The notes beneath the pieces were generated by a model. It did not search any database. It was not told the origin of the DNA and saw only the letters and a list, made by a program, of their open reading frames with translations. Position numbers and translations under genes: made by a program. From assembly GCA_947504025.1 (NCBI GenBank), contig CANNFX010000002.1, forward strand, positions 62,001 to 126,000: a stretch of DNA of 64,000 nucleotides. The letters are read 5' to 3'. This document shows, in pieces, positions 41,290 through 50,270 of this stretch. The DNA is from an uncultured Sphingomonadaceae bacterium. Its GTDB lineage: Bacteria > Pseudomonadota > Alphaproteobacteria > Sphingomonadales > Sphingomonadaceae. Every line of letters starts with the position of its first letter. Position 1 is the stretch's first letter.

Positions 41290-42375
41290 ATGGATAGCGC
41301 CTCCCTGTTGGAATTGCTTGGACTACTGGGCACATTTTTGTGCGTTATCCTCGCGGTGTTTCTTATTGCTGTGCCTTCGCGAAATGCGCTTGCGAACCGG
41401 ATGTTTGCAGGGTTCTTGCTGCTGACTGCCTTGGATATCAGCGGTTGGTTTATGGACGCGGTGTGGCAGGCAAATCCGCTGCTTGATCAGATGCGCATTG
41501 CGGCGGCTTTCCTGCAAATGCCTTTGTTCCTAGGTTTCGTGTGGTTCAGTTGTTTTGAAGACGAAAAGCTGGAACCGCGGCACCTTGTGCATTTGCTCCC
41601 CGCGCTTGTGGTCGCAGTGTCACTGGCCTTGTTCAGTAGCGCCGACAGGTCTTGGTTAGTGATCGCGGTACATCTGCAATATTATATCTACATAGTCGCG
41701 GCCATCTGGACCCTAGCTTGTTTTCGCCATATTTTGCGTAACCACTTTTCAAGCAGCCGGTCCAGGACGCTCGAATGGCTGACGGCAATGGTCGCTGTGT
41801 CTTTCTTTGCCCATGCGGTCGTGGTCGGTAGAGTAGTCATCGTGAATGTCGTTGGCCGGGACTGGTTGACGGCGCTGCAAGTGGCAAGCGCGCTGATCGT
41901 GCTCGCGATAACCCTCTGGATCGCATTTCGTGCGCTGCTGTCGCCTGATCTGTTCCGCGGGGTCGACAAGGTCCTGGCGTCCGCTGCGTCTGAGATAAGG
42001 CAAAGCGGCGCGGGCGAAGATCAGCCATCTGCATCACTGGACCGATTGTTGGCTCACATTGAAGAGCGTCAACCTTTCCTCGATCCCGAACTCAGCCTGT
42101 CGAGGCTCGCCCGGCAAAGCGGCGTCCCGGCCAAGGAGCTGTCAGCGCTGATCAACCAACGCATCGGCATGCACTTCTTCGATTTCATCAATGGCTACCG
42201 TGTAGACCATGCCAGCGCGCTGTTGCTTGCCGAGCGCGATATGACAGTGACCGACGTTCTTTACGCGTCAGGGTTTAATTCGAAGTCATCCTTCAACACG
42301 GCGTTCAAGAAGCATCAGGGCCAAACACCAAGCGCTTGGCGCAAGGAAGCGAGTGCAAAAAAGAATGAAACATAG
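41290..42375 (+). CDS. membrane-embedded AraC-family regulator
   Basis: A 361-residue protein. Residues about 1-220 hold six or seven hydrophobic helices; the last 100 residues are an AraC double HTH (L-S-L-S-R-L-A-R-Q-S-G-V, D-V-L-Y-A-S-G-F-N-S-K-S-S-F-N-T-A-F-K-K-H-Q-G-Q-T-P). The regulator is thus anchored in the inner membrane, presumably sensing a membrane or periplasmic signal. It starts 18 bp after hemF; a TTG three codons upstream is less likely. It precedes a secreted serine hydrolase on the same strand, a plausible target. Confidence 0.88.
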   Translation: MDSASLLELLGLLGTFLCVILAVFLIAVPSRNALANRMFAGFLLLTALDISGWFMDAVWQANPLLDQMRIAAAFLQMPLFLGFVWFSCFEDEKLEPRHLVHLLPALVVAVSLALFSSADRSWLVIAVHLQYYIYIVAAIWTLACFRHILRNHFSSSRSRTLEWLTAMVAVSFFAHAVVVGRVVIVNVVGRDWLTALQVASALIVLAITLWIAFRALLSPDLFRGVDKVLASAASEIRQSGAGEDQPSASLDRLLAHIEERQPFLDPELSLSRLARQSGVPAKELSALINQRIGMHFFDFINGYRVDHASALLLAERDMTVTDVLYASGFNSKSSFNTAFKKHQGQTPSAWRKEASAKKNET

Positions 42376-42468
42376 CGTCCGACTTCGCGAAATCGGACGA
42401 TTGCATACGTAAAGCGTGGTCTGGGAGCCGTCTAACCCGTTGTTCGGCTTTACCAAGGAAACACCCTG

Positions 42469-44145
42469 ATGCACCGTACTTTCTACGCCGCTGTTGCTGC
42501 GCTGATGTTGATCCTAACGGTCGTTATTCCCGATACCGCGCAAGCTGACGATTTCCAGAAAATCGATGACTATCTTTCAGAATGGCAGAGCGATGATGCA
42601 CCCGGGCTAGCGGTCGCGATATCCAAAGATGGCGCAACGGTTTATCGTAGGAATTTCGGGCTGGCGAACCTCGAGCATCGGTTGCCGATTGAGGATCACA
42701 CCCGTTTCCACATCGCGTCCGTTTCCAAGCAATTTGCCGCTTTCGCCATCATGCTGCTTGAAGCCGACGGTAAGCTGTCCCTGTCCGACGATATCCGCAA
42801 GCATTTGCCCGAACTTCACGCCAGTGAAGTGCCTGTCACGATCAACCATCTGCTGAGCCACACCGGTGGCCTGCGTGAGCATAACACACTGTGGGGCTTG
42901 ATGGGATCGCAAGACGGCGATGCGCGCAGCCCCGGCCAGGCTGTAAGTTTAATCGAACGGCAGGAGGGCGTGAACTTCCGCGCAGGCGCGGCACGTGAAT
43001 ATAGCAACACGGGCTATTTCCTGCTCGCCGAGATCGTCGCCCGTGTATCGGGGCAGTCATATGCCGAATTTACCCAGGAGCGGATGTTTGTACCGCTTGG
43101 CATGGCCGACACGCGGATGCGCGACGAGGTTGCCACTCAAATTCCGTACAGAGCGCGGTCTTACTTTCCGCAACAAGACGGTTTCACCAATGCCAATTTT
43201 GATTCCGCTATGATTGGATCAACCGGCGTTATCACGACGGCCGAGGATATGATGATCTGGGCGCGCAATTATGATCAGAAACGCGTCGGCAGCGATGCAG
43301 TGTTCCGAAACATGGCAAAGCGCACCTATCTGGCCAACGGTCAGCTTGCCATCGGGGCGAACGGCCAAGAGTACCGCAAATATGCCGGCTTCGACACGTG
43401 GTCGCATGGTGGAACAACCGGAGGGTACAAGTCATTCTTGCTGCGTATTCCAGAGGCGAAGATATCACTTATGATCCTCGGCAACCGCGGTGACCTCGAT
43501 AGTGCTAAGATCGCTTTCGCTCTTGCAGACATTTTGTTGGCGGGCGAACCTGGCTTCGCAAAGGCCGAGGCACCTGCGTTTACGAAGGAGACCGGCGCTG
43601 AATTGGACAAATATGTTGGCGATTACGAATTGTTTGCCGGAACGTTTTTCACGCTTGCGCGGAATGGTGACGAGCTTCTCTTTTCCGTGAACGGGCCTGA
43701 AGGGGGGGAGCCTGTGCAGCAAGTCGCCAAAGGCAGCTTTCTTATCGGTCCGGCCACCAATTCAAGCGTTGATTTCGTTGATTTTGAGGGCGGACGAGCC
43801 ACGGGGCTGCGATATCAGATCGGCCTGCATGGTTTTATCCCTGCTGTTCGTGTGGAGCTGACCGAGTTTGATCCGCAAACCGTTGAACCCGCTGGCTATG
43901 CCGGGACATATTATAGCCGGGAACTGCAGGTGGCCTACGTCTTGAAAGTTGTAGGCGAAGAGCTGGTCCTGCAGGAACCACGTGCGAGCGAAGTGGCCCT
44001 GAATGCCTATCAACCGGACACCTTCCGGCCAGCGGGCCAGTCCTATGTGGGCCGTATGAAGTTCATCCGGGGTGAGGGCGGCGCTGTGACCTCGGTTCTC
44101 GTATCCGGGCCACTCGCGAACGATATTCTCTTCGAGAAGATCTAA
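42469..44145 (+). CDS. exported serine hydrolase, beta-lactamase class C fold
   Basis: A 558-residue protein with a signal peptide. It carries the three motifs of the penicillin-binding-protein/class C family: S-V-S-K (about residue 84), Y-S-N (about 177) and H-G-G (about 313). The extra C-terminal 200 residues look like the lipocalin-like beta domain found in D-aminopeptidases and esterases of this group. Substrate could be a D-amino-acid peptide, a peptidoglycan fragment or an ester; resistance to beta-lactams should not be assumed. Confidence 0.87.
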   Translation: MHRTFYAAVAALMLILTVVIPDTAQADDFQKIDDYLSEWQSDDAPGLAVAISKDGATVYRRNFGLANLEHRLPIEDHTRFHIASVSKQFAAFAIMLLEADGKLSLSDDIRKHLPELHASEVPVTINHLLSHTGGLREHNTLWGLMGSQDGDARSPGQAVSLIERQEGVNFRAGAAREYSNTGYFLLAEIVARVSGQSYAEFTQERMFVPLGMADTRMRDEVATQIPYRARSYFPQQDGFTNANFDSAMIGSTGVITTAEDMMIWARNYDQKRVGSDAVFRNMAKRTYLANGQLAIGANGQEYRKYAGFDTWSHGGTTGGYKSFLLRIPEAKISLMILGNRGDLDSAKIAFALADILLAGEPGFAKAEAPAFTKETGAELDKYVGDYELFAGTFFTLARNGDELLFSVNGPEGGEPVQQVAKGSFLIGPATNSSVDFVDFEGGRATGLRYQIGLHGFIPAVRVELTEFDPQTVEPAGYAGTYYSRELQVAYVLKVVGEELVLQEPRASEVALNAYQPDTFRPAGQSYVGRMKFIRGEGGAVTSVLVSGPLANDILFEKI

Positions 44146-44165
44146 TTCCCTCTGGCCTAATGTAC

Positions 44166-44207
44166 CCGGTCTGTGCTGAATGCAGCGAAGCCTTTTGTAC
44201 AGACCGG
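44166..44207 (+). promoter_or_regulatory. inverted repeat covering a Shine-Dalgarno
   Basis: CCGGTCTGT (44166-44174) and ACAGACCGG (44199-44207) form a perfect 9-bp inverted repeat with a 24-nt loop. The 3' arm ends inside GGAG (44206-44209), the ribosome-binding site of the M1 peptidase gene. It could be a protein-binding site in DNA or a hairpin limiting translation. Confidence 0.4.
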
Positions 44208-44215
44208 AGTCCACC

Positions 44216-46099
44216 ATGCGCATCCTTGCCGCACTTAGCCTACTTCTTCTTAGCGCATGCGATATTGGTGCTGATAACGTCAGCAATGCACCGATCGTTT
44301 CGCCAATTTTGACTACGGAGGACGCACGCGATCCGCAATCCTTTGCGCAGCCTCAAACTGCCCGGGTGACGCATGTTGACCTCGATCTCGATCTGGATTT
44401 TGATGCGCAATCTGTTTCGGGCACGGCGATGATCGATGTGATTGCCAAGGAAGGCGTCGATACGATCATTCTTGATGATGACGGATATCAGGTTGAATCG
44501 ATCACGGATGGAGAGGGGCGCCCGCTTGAGTATGAGGTAGGCGAGGTTACTGAAGGAAAAGGCGCACCGCTTACTATCACCATGGGTGATGCGCGTGAAA
44601 TTACGATTGCTTATACGGCTGAGGATGCAGGCGCGCTACAATGGTTAACGCCGGAACAGACTGCTGGCGGCAAGCACCCCTATTTGCTCAGTCAGGGGCA
44701 GGCGACGCTCAATCGCACATGGATTCCGACGCAGGACAGTCCTGGTATCCGCCAGACATGGTCCGCCCGGATTACCGCACCCGCAGACCTGACAGTGGTG
44801 ATGTCGGGATTATCGGCAGATGAGCCAGAGGCTTTGGAGGACGGCCGGCGTGCTTTTACATTTGAAATGGATAAGCCAGTTGCTCCTTATCTCATAGCGA
44901 TTGCAGCGGGCGATATCGTGTTCGAAGAACTGGGCCCTCGCAGCGGTGTTTGGACCGAACCGGTAATGCTGGAAAAAGCGGTTGCTGAGTTGGCCGATAC
45001 GGAAGCGATGATCGACGCTGCCGAAAAGCTATACGGCGAATACCGCTGGGGCCGGTACGACATGATCGTGCTGCCGCCGAGCTTTCCGTACGGCGGAATG
45101 GAAAACCCCGTCATGACCTTCCTGACGCCGACATTCATCGCGGGCGACAAAAGCCTGACAGGGCTGATTGCCCATGAGTTGGCGCATAGCTGGTCTGGCA
45201 ATCTGGTAACCAATGCCAATTGGACCGACAGCTGGCTCAATGAAGGCGTAACGTCTTATTTCGAAAACCGGATTGTCGAGGAAATTTACGGCACTAAACG
45301 CGCCCAGCAAGAGGTCGCATTAGATTTTGCGGCTATCGAGGAAGCGCTCGCGGAAGTTGGAGCCGGTGCGCCGGGTACGGCACTTCACCAACCCATCGGC
45401 ACAGATAGCGCCGGGAGCGCCATCATTTATAATAAAGGCGCGGCGTTTCTTCGCACGATGGAGAGTATTGTCGGACGCGAGCGGTTTGATGAGTGGCTTA
45501 AGCAGTGGTTTGATAATCACGCATTCCAACCAGCGACGTCGGCATTGCTCTTGGCCGATTTGAACGAGAATTTGGTGAAGGGTGATGCGGAGCTTGCAAA
45601 GAAACTCAAGCTTGAAGAGTGGATTTATCAGCCCGGCCTACCGGACAATATTGTACTGCCAGATCCCGCAGCCTTTGCCGAAGTCGATGCAGCAGCGGCG
45701 ACGTTTGCCGAAAGCCGGAGCGTGGACGAACAGGCATGGTCAAAGTGGACCTCTGCCGAACGGCAACGTTTTCTGACCAAGGCCCCACGCGTTCTCAGCG
45801 AAACGGATCTTGCAGCTCTCGACGGACAGCTGAAGTTGAGCAGCTCGGGTAACAATGAGGAGCTGTTCCTATGGCTGGAGCTGGCGATGGAAAACCGGTT
45901 TGATGCAGCTGTGCCGACAGCCGAAAAGTTCCTCAGCCAGGTCGGCCGAACCAAATTTGTTGCACCCTTGTTTAAAGCCCTGATGGGGCAAGGCGATTGG
46001 GGGCAAGCTATTGCCCGGCGGACCTATGAAAAAAACCGCGCCAGCTATCATTCGTTAACTCAGGCGAGCGTCGATAATTTGGTAAAACCCAAGGCCTAG
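44216..46099 (+). CDS. M1-family aminopeptidase lipoprotein
   Basis: A 627-residue zinc aminopeptidase. The ATG at 44216 begins a short signal with lipobox L-L-S-A-C. Substrate-binding G-G-M-E-N, zinc site H-E-L-A-H (about residue 320) with N-E-G about 20 residues later are intact, so the enzyme should be active. The C-terminal helical part resembles the leukotriene-A4-hydrolase-type domain. Being lipid-anchored, it likely trims peptides in the periplasm or at the surface. Confidence 0.92.
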   Translation: MRILAALSLLLLSACDIGADNVSNAPIVSPILTTEDARDPQSFAQPQTARVTHVDLDLDLDFDAQSVSGTAMIDVIAKEGVDTIILDDDGYQVESITDGEGRPLEYEVGEVTEGKGAPLTITMGDAREITIAYTAEDAGALQWLTPEQTAGGKHPYLLSQGQATLNRTWIPTQDSPGIRQTWSARITAPADLTVVMSGLSADEPEALEDGRRAFTFEMDKPVAPYLIAIAAGDIVFEELGPRSGVWTEPVMLEKAVAELADTEAMIDAAEKLYGEYRWGRYDMIVLPPSFPYGGMENPVMTFLTPTFIAGDKSLTGLIAHELAHSWSGNLVTNANWTDSWLNEGVTSYFENRIVEEIYGTKRAQQEVALDFAAIEEALAEVGAGAPGTALHQPIGTDSAGSAIIYNKGAAFLRTMESIVGRERFDEWLKQWFDNHAFQPATSALLLADLNENLVKGDAELAKKLKLEEWIYQPGLPDNIVLPDPAAFAEVDAAAATFAESRSVDEQAWSKWTSAERQRFLTKAPRVLSETDLAALDGQLKLSSSGNNEELFLWLELAMENRFDAAVPTAEKFLSQVGRTKFVAPLFKALMGQGDWGQAIARRTYEKNRASYHSLTQASVDNLVKPKA

Positions 46100-46158
46100 A
46101 TCTCACTTATATAAGATTTGCGTTGCATCCCGCAGGAATCGCCCCATCATCACAGGTG

Positions 46159-48249
46159 ATGCTGCGTCAGTATGAACTTATCGAACGGGTCCTTGCCTAT
46201 GACCCAAACGCCGACGAGGCGCTGCTTAACCGCGCCTATGTCTATACTGTGCAAAAGCATGGCAGTCAGAAGCGGGCCAGCGGTGATCCTTATTTCAGTC
46301 ACCCGGTAGAGGTCGCCGGATTGATGACTGATCTGAAACTGGATCAGGAAACGATCATGACTGCGTTGCTCCACGATACGGTGGAAGATACGCTCGCGAC
46401 GATCGAGGATATCGAAGAGAATTTTGGTCCAGACGTCGCCCGACTTGTCGACGGTGTAACAAAACTCTCGAAGATCGAGGCAATGCCCGAGAATGAGCGG
46501 GCTGCTGAGAACCTTCGGAAGTTCCTGCTCGCCATGAGCGAAGATTTACGCGTTCTGCTGGTGAAGCTGGCGGATCGTCTCCACAATATGCGGACGCTGC
46601 ATTTCATCAAAAGCTCTGAAAAGCGTCAACGAATAGCGCGCGAGACGATGGATATTTATGCTCCGCTGGCTGAACGGGTTGGCATGTATGAATATATGCG
46701 TGAGATGCAGTTGCTCGCGTTCGAGCAGCTAGAGCCTGAAGCATATAAGACCATTACCGACCGGTTGGACATGATCCGCACGACGGACGGCGGGCAAGTC
46801 GATGCAATCGCCCTCGCGATCAAGCAATCGCTGGCTGAAGCTGGCCTGCAGGTCGAGGTTTCAGGCCGCGAAAAGCATCCGTTCTCGATCTGGAAGAAGA
46901 TGGCCGAACGCCATGTCAGTTTCGAGCAGATTACCGATATTATGGCGTTTCGCGTCATTACTGAAAGTGAGGCGGACTGTTATCGCGCTATGGGAGTGTT
47001 GCACACCACGTGGCAGATGATACCGGGCCGTTTCAAAGACTACATTTCTACGCCCAAAAACAATGGCTACCGCAGCATACATACATCGTTGATTTTCGAA
47101 AACTCTATGCGGATGGAGGTGCAAATCCGCACGAAGGACATGCACGGTCTCAATGAATTCGGGTTGGCGGCCCATTGGGGATATAAGCAGGGTGACCAGC
47201 CTGATGGTGCAGTCGGATGGCTGCGCGACCTGATCGAGATTGTGGACGCAAGCCACGACGCCGAGGAACTGCTCGAGCATACCAAGCTAGCGATTTATCA
47301 AGACCGCATTTTTGCTTTTACGCCCAAGGGTTCACTGTTCCAGCTTCCTAAGGGGTCGACTCCTGTCGATTTCGCATTTGCTGTCCATACCGACCTTGGC
47401 CCGCAAACTGTGGGTGCAAAGATCAACGGTCGCCATATGCCGCTGCGCACACAGCTGGGAAATGGTGACGTTGTCGAAATTATCAAAGGGAAGAGCGCCG
47501 AGCCACAGCTTTCATGGCTCAGCTTTGTAGTTACCGGGAAAGCGAGAGCATCGATCCGTAGGGCAGTTCGCCAGAAGGAACGCGAAGAGACTGCGGCTAT
47601 TGGGCGCAAGTTGTTCGATGAGATTACCGCAAGACTGCCTGCCAAGATCGGCAAAAAGGCCATTCGTGAGGCAGTCAAACGTCTCGAATTGGATGGTGAG
47701 GTCGATCTGATGGAGGCCATTGGCGCAGCGCGGCTGGGAGACCGTGAGGTCATGGAAGCACTTGTTCCAGGAAGTACAGCCGACCTGATGGAAGAAGAGC
47801 TATGGTCGAACCAGGAACGTGCAATTTCGATCAAGGGCCTTACGCCGGGTATGGCCTTCCACCTTGGAGATTGCTGCCATCCGGTGCCAGGCGACCGAAT
47901 TGTCGGCTTGCGTGAACGCGGTAAGCTTGTGGAAGTTCATGCGATTGATTGTCTTGAACTGGTCAACGGTGTGGACAAAGACTGGCTTGATCTCAGCTGG
48001 GGCGAGAGGACAACCGGCGCTATCGGACGCCTCAGTATCGAACTCTACAACCGGCCGGGAACTTTGGCCGAAATGACGGCTATATTCGCGGACAATAAGG
48101 TAAACATTCTACGCATCGAAATGACCCAGCGGGAAGATCCGTTCGGCACTTATGTCGTCGATGTGGAAGTGCACGATCTGGCGCATCTCACCCGGGTGTT
48201 GAGCTCGCTCCGGGCTAGCGAGGCGGTGGCTGAGGCAGAGCGCATCTGA
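46159..48249 (+). CDS. rsh: bifunctional (p)ppGpp synthetase/hydrolase
   Basis: A 696-residue Rsh enzyme. The HD hydrolase domain has L-L-H-D-T-V-E-D-T at residues 71-78; the synthetase domain has Y-I-S-T-P-K-N-N-G-Y-R-S-I-H and Q-I-R-T; a TGS domain (about 380-440) and a C-terminal ACT domain follow. Both catalytic sites look intact, as in the single Rsh of most alphaproteobacteria. It makes and degrades the starvation alarmone. A TTG at 46123 could extend it by 12 residues. Its stop overlaps the VOC gene by one base. Confidence 0.95.
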   Translation: MLRQYELIERVLAYDPNADEALLNRAYVYTVQKHGSQKRASGDPYFSHPVEVAGLMTDLKLDQETIMTALLHDTVEDTLATIEDIEENFGPDVARLVDGVTKLSKIEAMPENERAAENLRKFLLAMSEDLRVLLVKLADRLHNMRTLHFIKSSEKRQRIARETMDIYAPLAERVGMYEYMREMQLLAFEQLEPEAYKTITDRLDMIRTTDGGQVDAIALAIKQSLAEAGLQVEVSGREKHPFSIWKKMAERHVSFEQITDIMAFRVITESEADCYRAMGVLHTTWQMIPGRFKDYISTPKNNGYRSIHTSLIFENSMRMEVQIRTKDMHGLNEFGLAAHWGYKQGDQPDGAVGWLRDLIEIVDASHDAEELLEHTKLAIYQDRIFAFTPKGSLFQLPKGSTPVDFAFAVHTDLGPQTVGAKINGRHMPLRTQLGNGDVVEIIKGKSAEPQLSWLSFVVTGKARASIRRAVRQKEREETAAIGRKLFDEITARLPAKIGKKAIREAVKRLELDGEVDLMEAIGAARLGDREVMEALVPGSTADLMEEELWSNQERAISIKGLTPGMAFHLGDCCHPVPGDRIVGLRERGKLVEVHAIDCLELVNGVDKDWLDLSWGERTTGAIGRLSIELYNRPGTLAEMTAIFADNKVNILRIEMTQREDPFGTYVVDVEVHDLAHLTRVLSSLRASEAVAEAERI

Positions 48250-48614
48250 TGGTTTGCGTGCTAGGTATCGACCACGTTCAACTCGCTATGCCTAAGGGCG
48301 GCGAAGATGAAGCGAGGGCATTTTACCGCGATGTCCTGGGCCTGGCCGAGGAGCTCAAGCCCGTAGAACTCGCTGAGCGGGGTGGATGTTGGTTTACAGG
48401 CGGTTCTGCCCATGTATATTTGGGTGTTCAGACTGGCTTCAAGCCTGCGGAAAAGGCACATCCAGCTTTGTTGGTGGACGATCTGGCCGGGATGGTCATG
48501 CGGCTTGCGGAGGCTGATGTTGCTTTCACACCGGGTAAACCGCTAGGCGGCTATGAGCGCGGTGACATTGCTGATCCATTCGGCAACCGGATTGAGTTGA
48601 TGCAGCGGATTTAG
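48249..48614 (+). CDS. VOC family (glyoxalase-like) protein
   Basis: A 121-residue vicinal-oxygen-chelate protein with two beta-alpha-beta-beta-beta modules: I-D-H-V-Q-L-A-M-P (His ligand), A-R-A-F-Y-R-D-V-L-G-L and D-P-F-G-N-R-I-E-L-M-Q (Glu ligand). Families include glyoxalase I, dioxygenases and resistance proteins; the substrate is not evident. It is translationally coupled to rsh (TGATG). Confidence 0.88.
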   Translation: MVCVLGIDHVQLAMPKGGEDEARAFYRDVLGLAEELKPVELAERGGCWFTGGSAHVYLGVQTGFKPAEKAHPALLVDDLAGMVMRLAEADVAFTPGKPLGGYERGDIADPFGNRIELMQRI

Positions 48615-48928
48615 ATTTCGAGTGTCAGCTTGACTGGTTCGCCTTCGGCTAAATCTTCTGCCTTGCGAATTTGTTTTTTGATCGGAAGAAACCACGTTTT
48701 CTCTTTGGTCGGGAAAACTGATGTCTTCCAACTGGACGAACCGGCCGTGACGGTCACTTTGACCGATCCAAAACCGCTTCGTCTGCCACTTTCAAGCCGC
48801 CGCATCAGCGCGAGGCCGCTGATTTCCTCAGCCGCATCTCCGTCAATCGACACAAAGAACCAATTTGCCGTTGTCGCTCCGGTCCAACGCTTGAGCGGTC
48901 CGGTGAATTCTAAGGCGAGTTCGCTCAT
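48611..48928 (-). CDS. DUF1905 domain protein
   Basis: A 105-residue small beta protein with W-F-F-V-S-I, G-F-G-S-V-K-V-T-V and W-K-T-S-V-F-P-T-K, typical of DUF1905. Function unknown. Its ATG overlaps the stop of the cyclophilin gene by 4 bp (ATGA) and its stop overlaps the VOC stop by 4 bp. Confidence 0.88.
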   Translation of the reverse strand: MSELALEFTGPLKRWTGATTANWFFVSIDGDAAEEISGLALMRRLESGRRSGFGSVKVTVTAGSSSWKTSVFPTKEKTWFLPIKKQIRKAEDLAEGEPVKLTLEI

Positions 48929-49881
48929 TCCGCTTCTTTGATCGGACGGATGGGGACCTGCACATTGCAGATGTCGATGCCGCCGGCAGCCACTTGGTAA
49001 AAGCTGTCACCGCGATTGGCACGGACTTCGACATATTTTTCGAAACTGTCGCTTTCAGTTGCGAGATATTCGAATTTCGGGCGGGCATCTTCGGAAAGAT
49101 CATCCGCCATGCGGACCCATTCGATGGGTACGCGTTTGCTGTCATCGGCATAGACACCCGCACCGCCCTTGCCACGGGGCAGGGTGGAGAGATGTTCCAT
49201 CCCGTCAATCACACGGCCGACAACGGCGATATTGCGATCGAGTTGCCGCGGGGCGTGTCCGATCACTGTGTAGAGTTCCGCACCTGTGCCGGTGTTCGGG
49301 GTGAGGTCGCGGGCGACGCCAACTGAAGCGTAACAGTGCAGCGGCCAGGCAGTTTCAAGGTCGTCGCTAAGGCCGATTGGCATCCCTCTCAGAAACATTG
49401 TCCGCGAGGCGTAGGGATCGTTCTGGAAACCAGCGGGTATTTTGCTGCCTGATGCGGCGTAGTTCGTTGGTGACACATACTCGCTCTCGGGGACTACCTT
49501 TATCCCTTCGGGCAACGGCTTTGCCTTGGCTTCATCGTCCTCGCCGTCACCCCATTGGGTCACCCAATTATCGACAACGCGATAGACACTCGTTCCGTCC
49601 CAGAAATTTGTTCGTGCAAGCAGCCTGATATTATCAATCCATCCTTGCGAGAATGGTTTTGGATATAGTTGGAGGATGACTTCACGCTTTTCGCCATTGG
49701 CATCAGGAGCGAGTCGCATGACCACCAAGTTTTCGGCGTCGATTGCTTCCCACTCATCATCACTTGCGGCTTCAACGACGGATCCGGGCGTGACCCGGGC
49801 TTTCTCGTCTTGAGCGAAGGCTGTTATAGGGATGGTTGCCGAAAGGCTGAACGCTGCGGCGAATGTGATCACTGTTTTCAT
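48925..49881 (-). CDS. periplasmic cyclophilin-type peptidyl-prolyl isomerase
   Basis: A 318-residue protein. The ATG at 49881 gives a signal peptide ending A-F-A; the open frame continues 106 codons upstream only because it runs antisense through tRNA-Ser. Cyclophilin features: F-W-D-G-T-S-V-Y-R-V-V, W-V-T-Q-W-G-D-G and the late I-G-H-A-P-R and G-R-V-I-D-G-M. The canonical Q-x-G-D is modified here, with a long insertion in the middle. It probably assists folding of envelope proteins. Confidence 0.85.
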   Translation of the reverse strand: MKTVITFAAAFSLSATIPITAFAQDEKARVTPGSVVEAASDDEWEAIDAENLVVMRLAPDANGEKREVILQLYPKPFSQGWIDNIRLLARTNFWDGTSVYRVVDNWVTQWGDGEDDEAKAKPLPEGIKVVPESEYVSPTNYAASGSKIPAGFQNDPYASRTMFLRGMPIGLSDDLETAWPLHCYASVGVARDLTPNTGTGAELYTVIGHAPRQLDRNIAVVGRVIDGMEHLSTLPRGKGGAGVYADDSKRVPIEWVRMADDLSEDARPKFEYLATESDSFEKYVEVRANRGDSFYQVAAGGIDICNVQVPIRPIKEAE

Positions 49882-49975
49882 GCGACGCACATTGGCACTC
49901 AACTGACGCTTGCGAAAGCCCCGAACGCCAGCTAGGGCGCGCGAGCTTCTTTGGGCGCAAGTCCTGAAAGCATGC

Positions 49976-50063
49976 GGAGACGTGGCAGAGTGGTCGATCG
50001 CGCTCGCTTGGAAAGCGTGTATAGGGCAACCTATCGAGGGTTCGAATCCCTCCGTCTCCGCCA
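49976..50063 (+). tRNA. tRNA-Ser (anticodon GGA)
   Basis: The 7-bp acceptor stem GGAGACG/CGTCTCC, discriminator G and encoded CCA are all present. The anticodon loop reads CTTGGAAAG (anticodon GGA, for UCC/UCU), a long variable arm follows as expected for serine, and the T loop is GGTTCGAATCC. Length 88 nt including CCA. Confidence 0.97.
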
Positions 50064-50069
50064 TTTTAT

Positions 50070-50084
50070 TCGCCCATCGGGCGA
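50070..50084 (+). terminator. hairpin downstream of tRNA-Ser
   Basis: TCGCCC-ATC-GGGCGA, a perfect 6-bp stem with a 3-nt loop, starts 7 nt after the CCA. No clear T-run; possible tRNA terminator or processing site. Confidence 0.45.
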
Positions 50085-50270
50085 TAGAGATGGCAAATAT
50101 GTGAAGGCTTAACCTTCCGCATGAAGCGATCTCCTGCACCCCCCGATTTGCAATTCCCGGGCTAAGCCTTATGCCTGAGGCCGCACCCAAACACTTCAAG
50201 CTCTGATGCCGGCCGAGGCGATCGCCAGGCTGCAGCCGAGAAATTGTAACATTGGAAGTCCGGCTAAAGC
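50085..50270. other. intergenic region, 186 bp
   Basis: Holds the presumed promoter of the BCCT gene. A small hairpin GAAGG/CCTTC near 50103-50118 is the only structure I see. Confidence 0.4.

Noticed and set aside
42469..44145. Calling the serine hydrolase an antibiotic-resistance beta-lactamase
   Set aside because: The S-x-x-K/Y-x-N/H-x-G set is shared with esterases and D-aminopeptidases, and the extra C-terminal domain points to those.
49882..50199. N-terminal extension of the cyclophilin gene, containing G-F-E-P-S-I-G-C-P-I-H-A-F
   Set aside because: It is the antisense translation of tRNA-Ser, a well-known annotation artefact; the real start with a signal peptide is at 49881.
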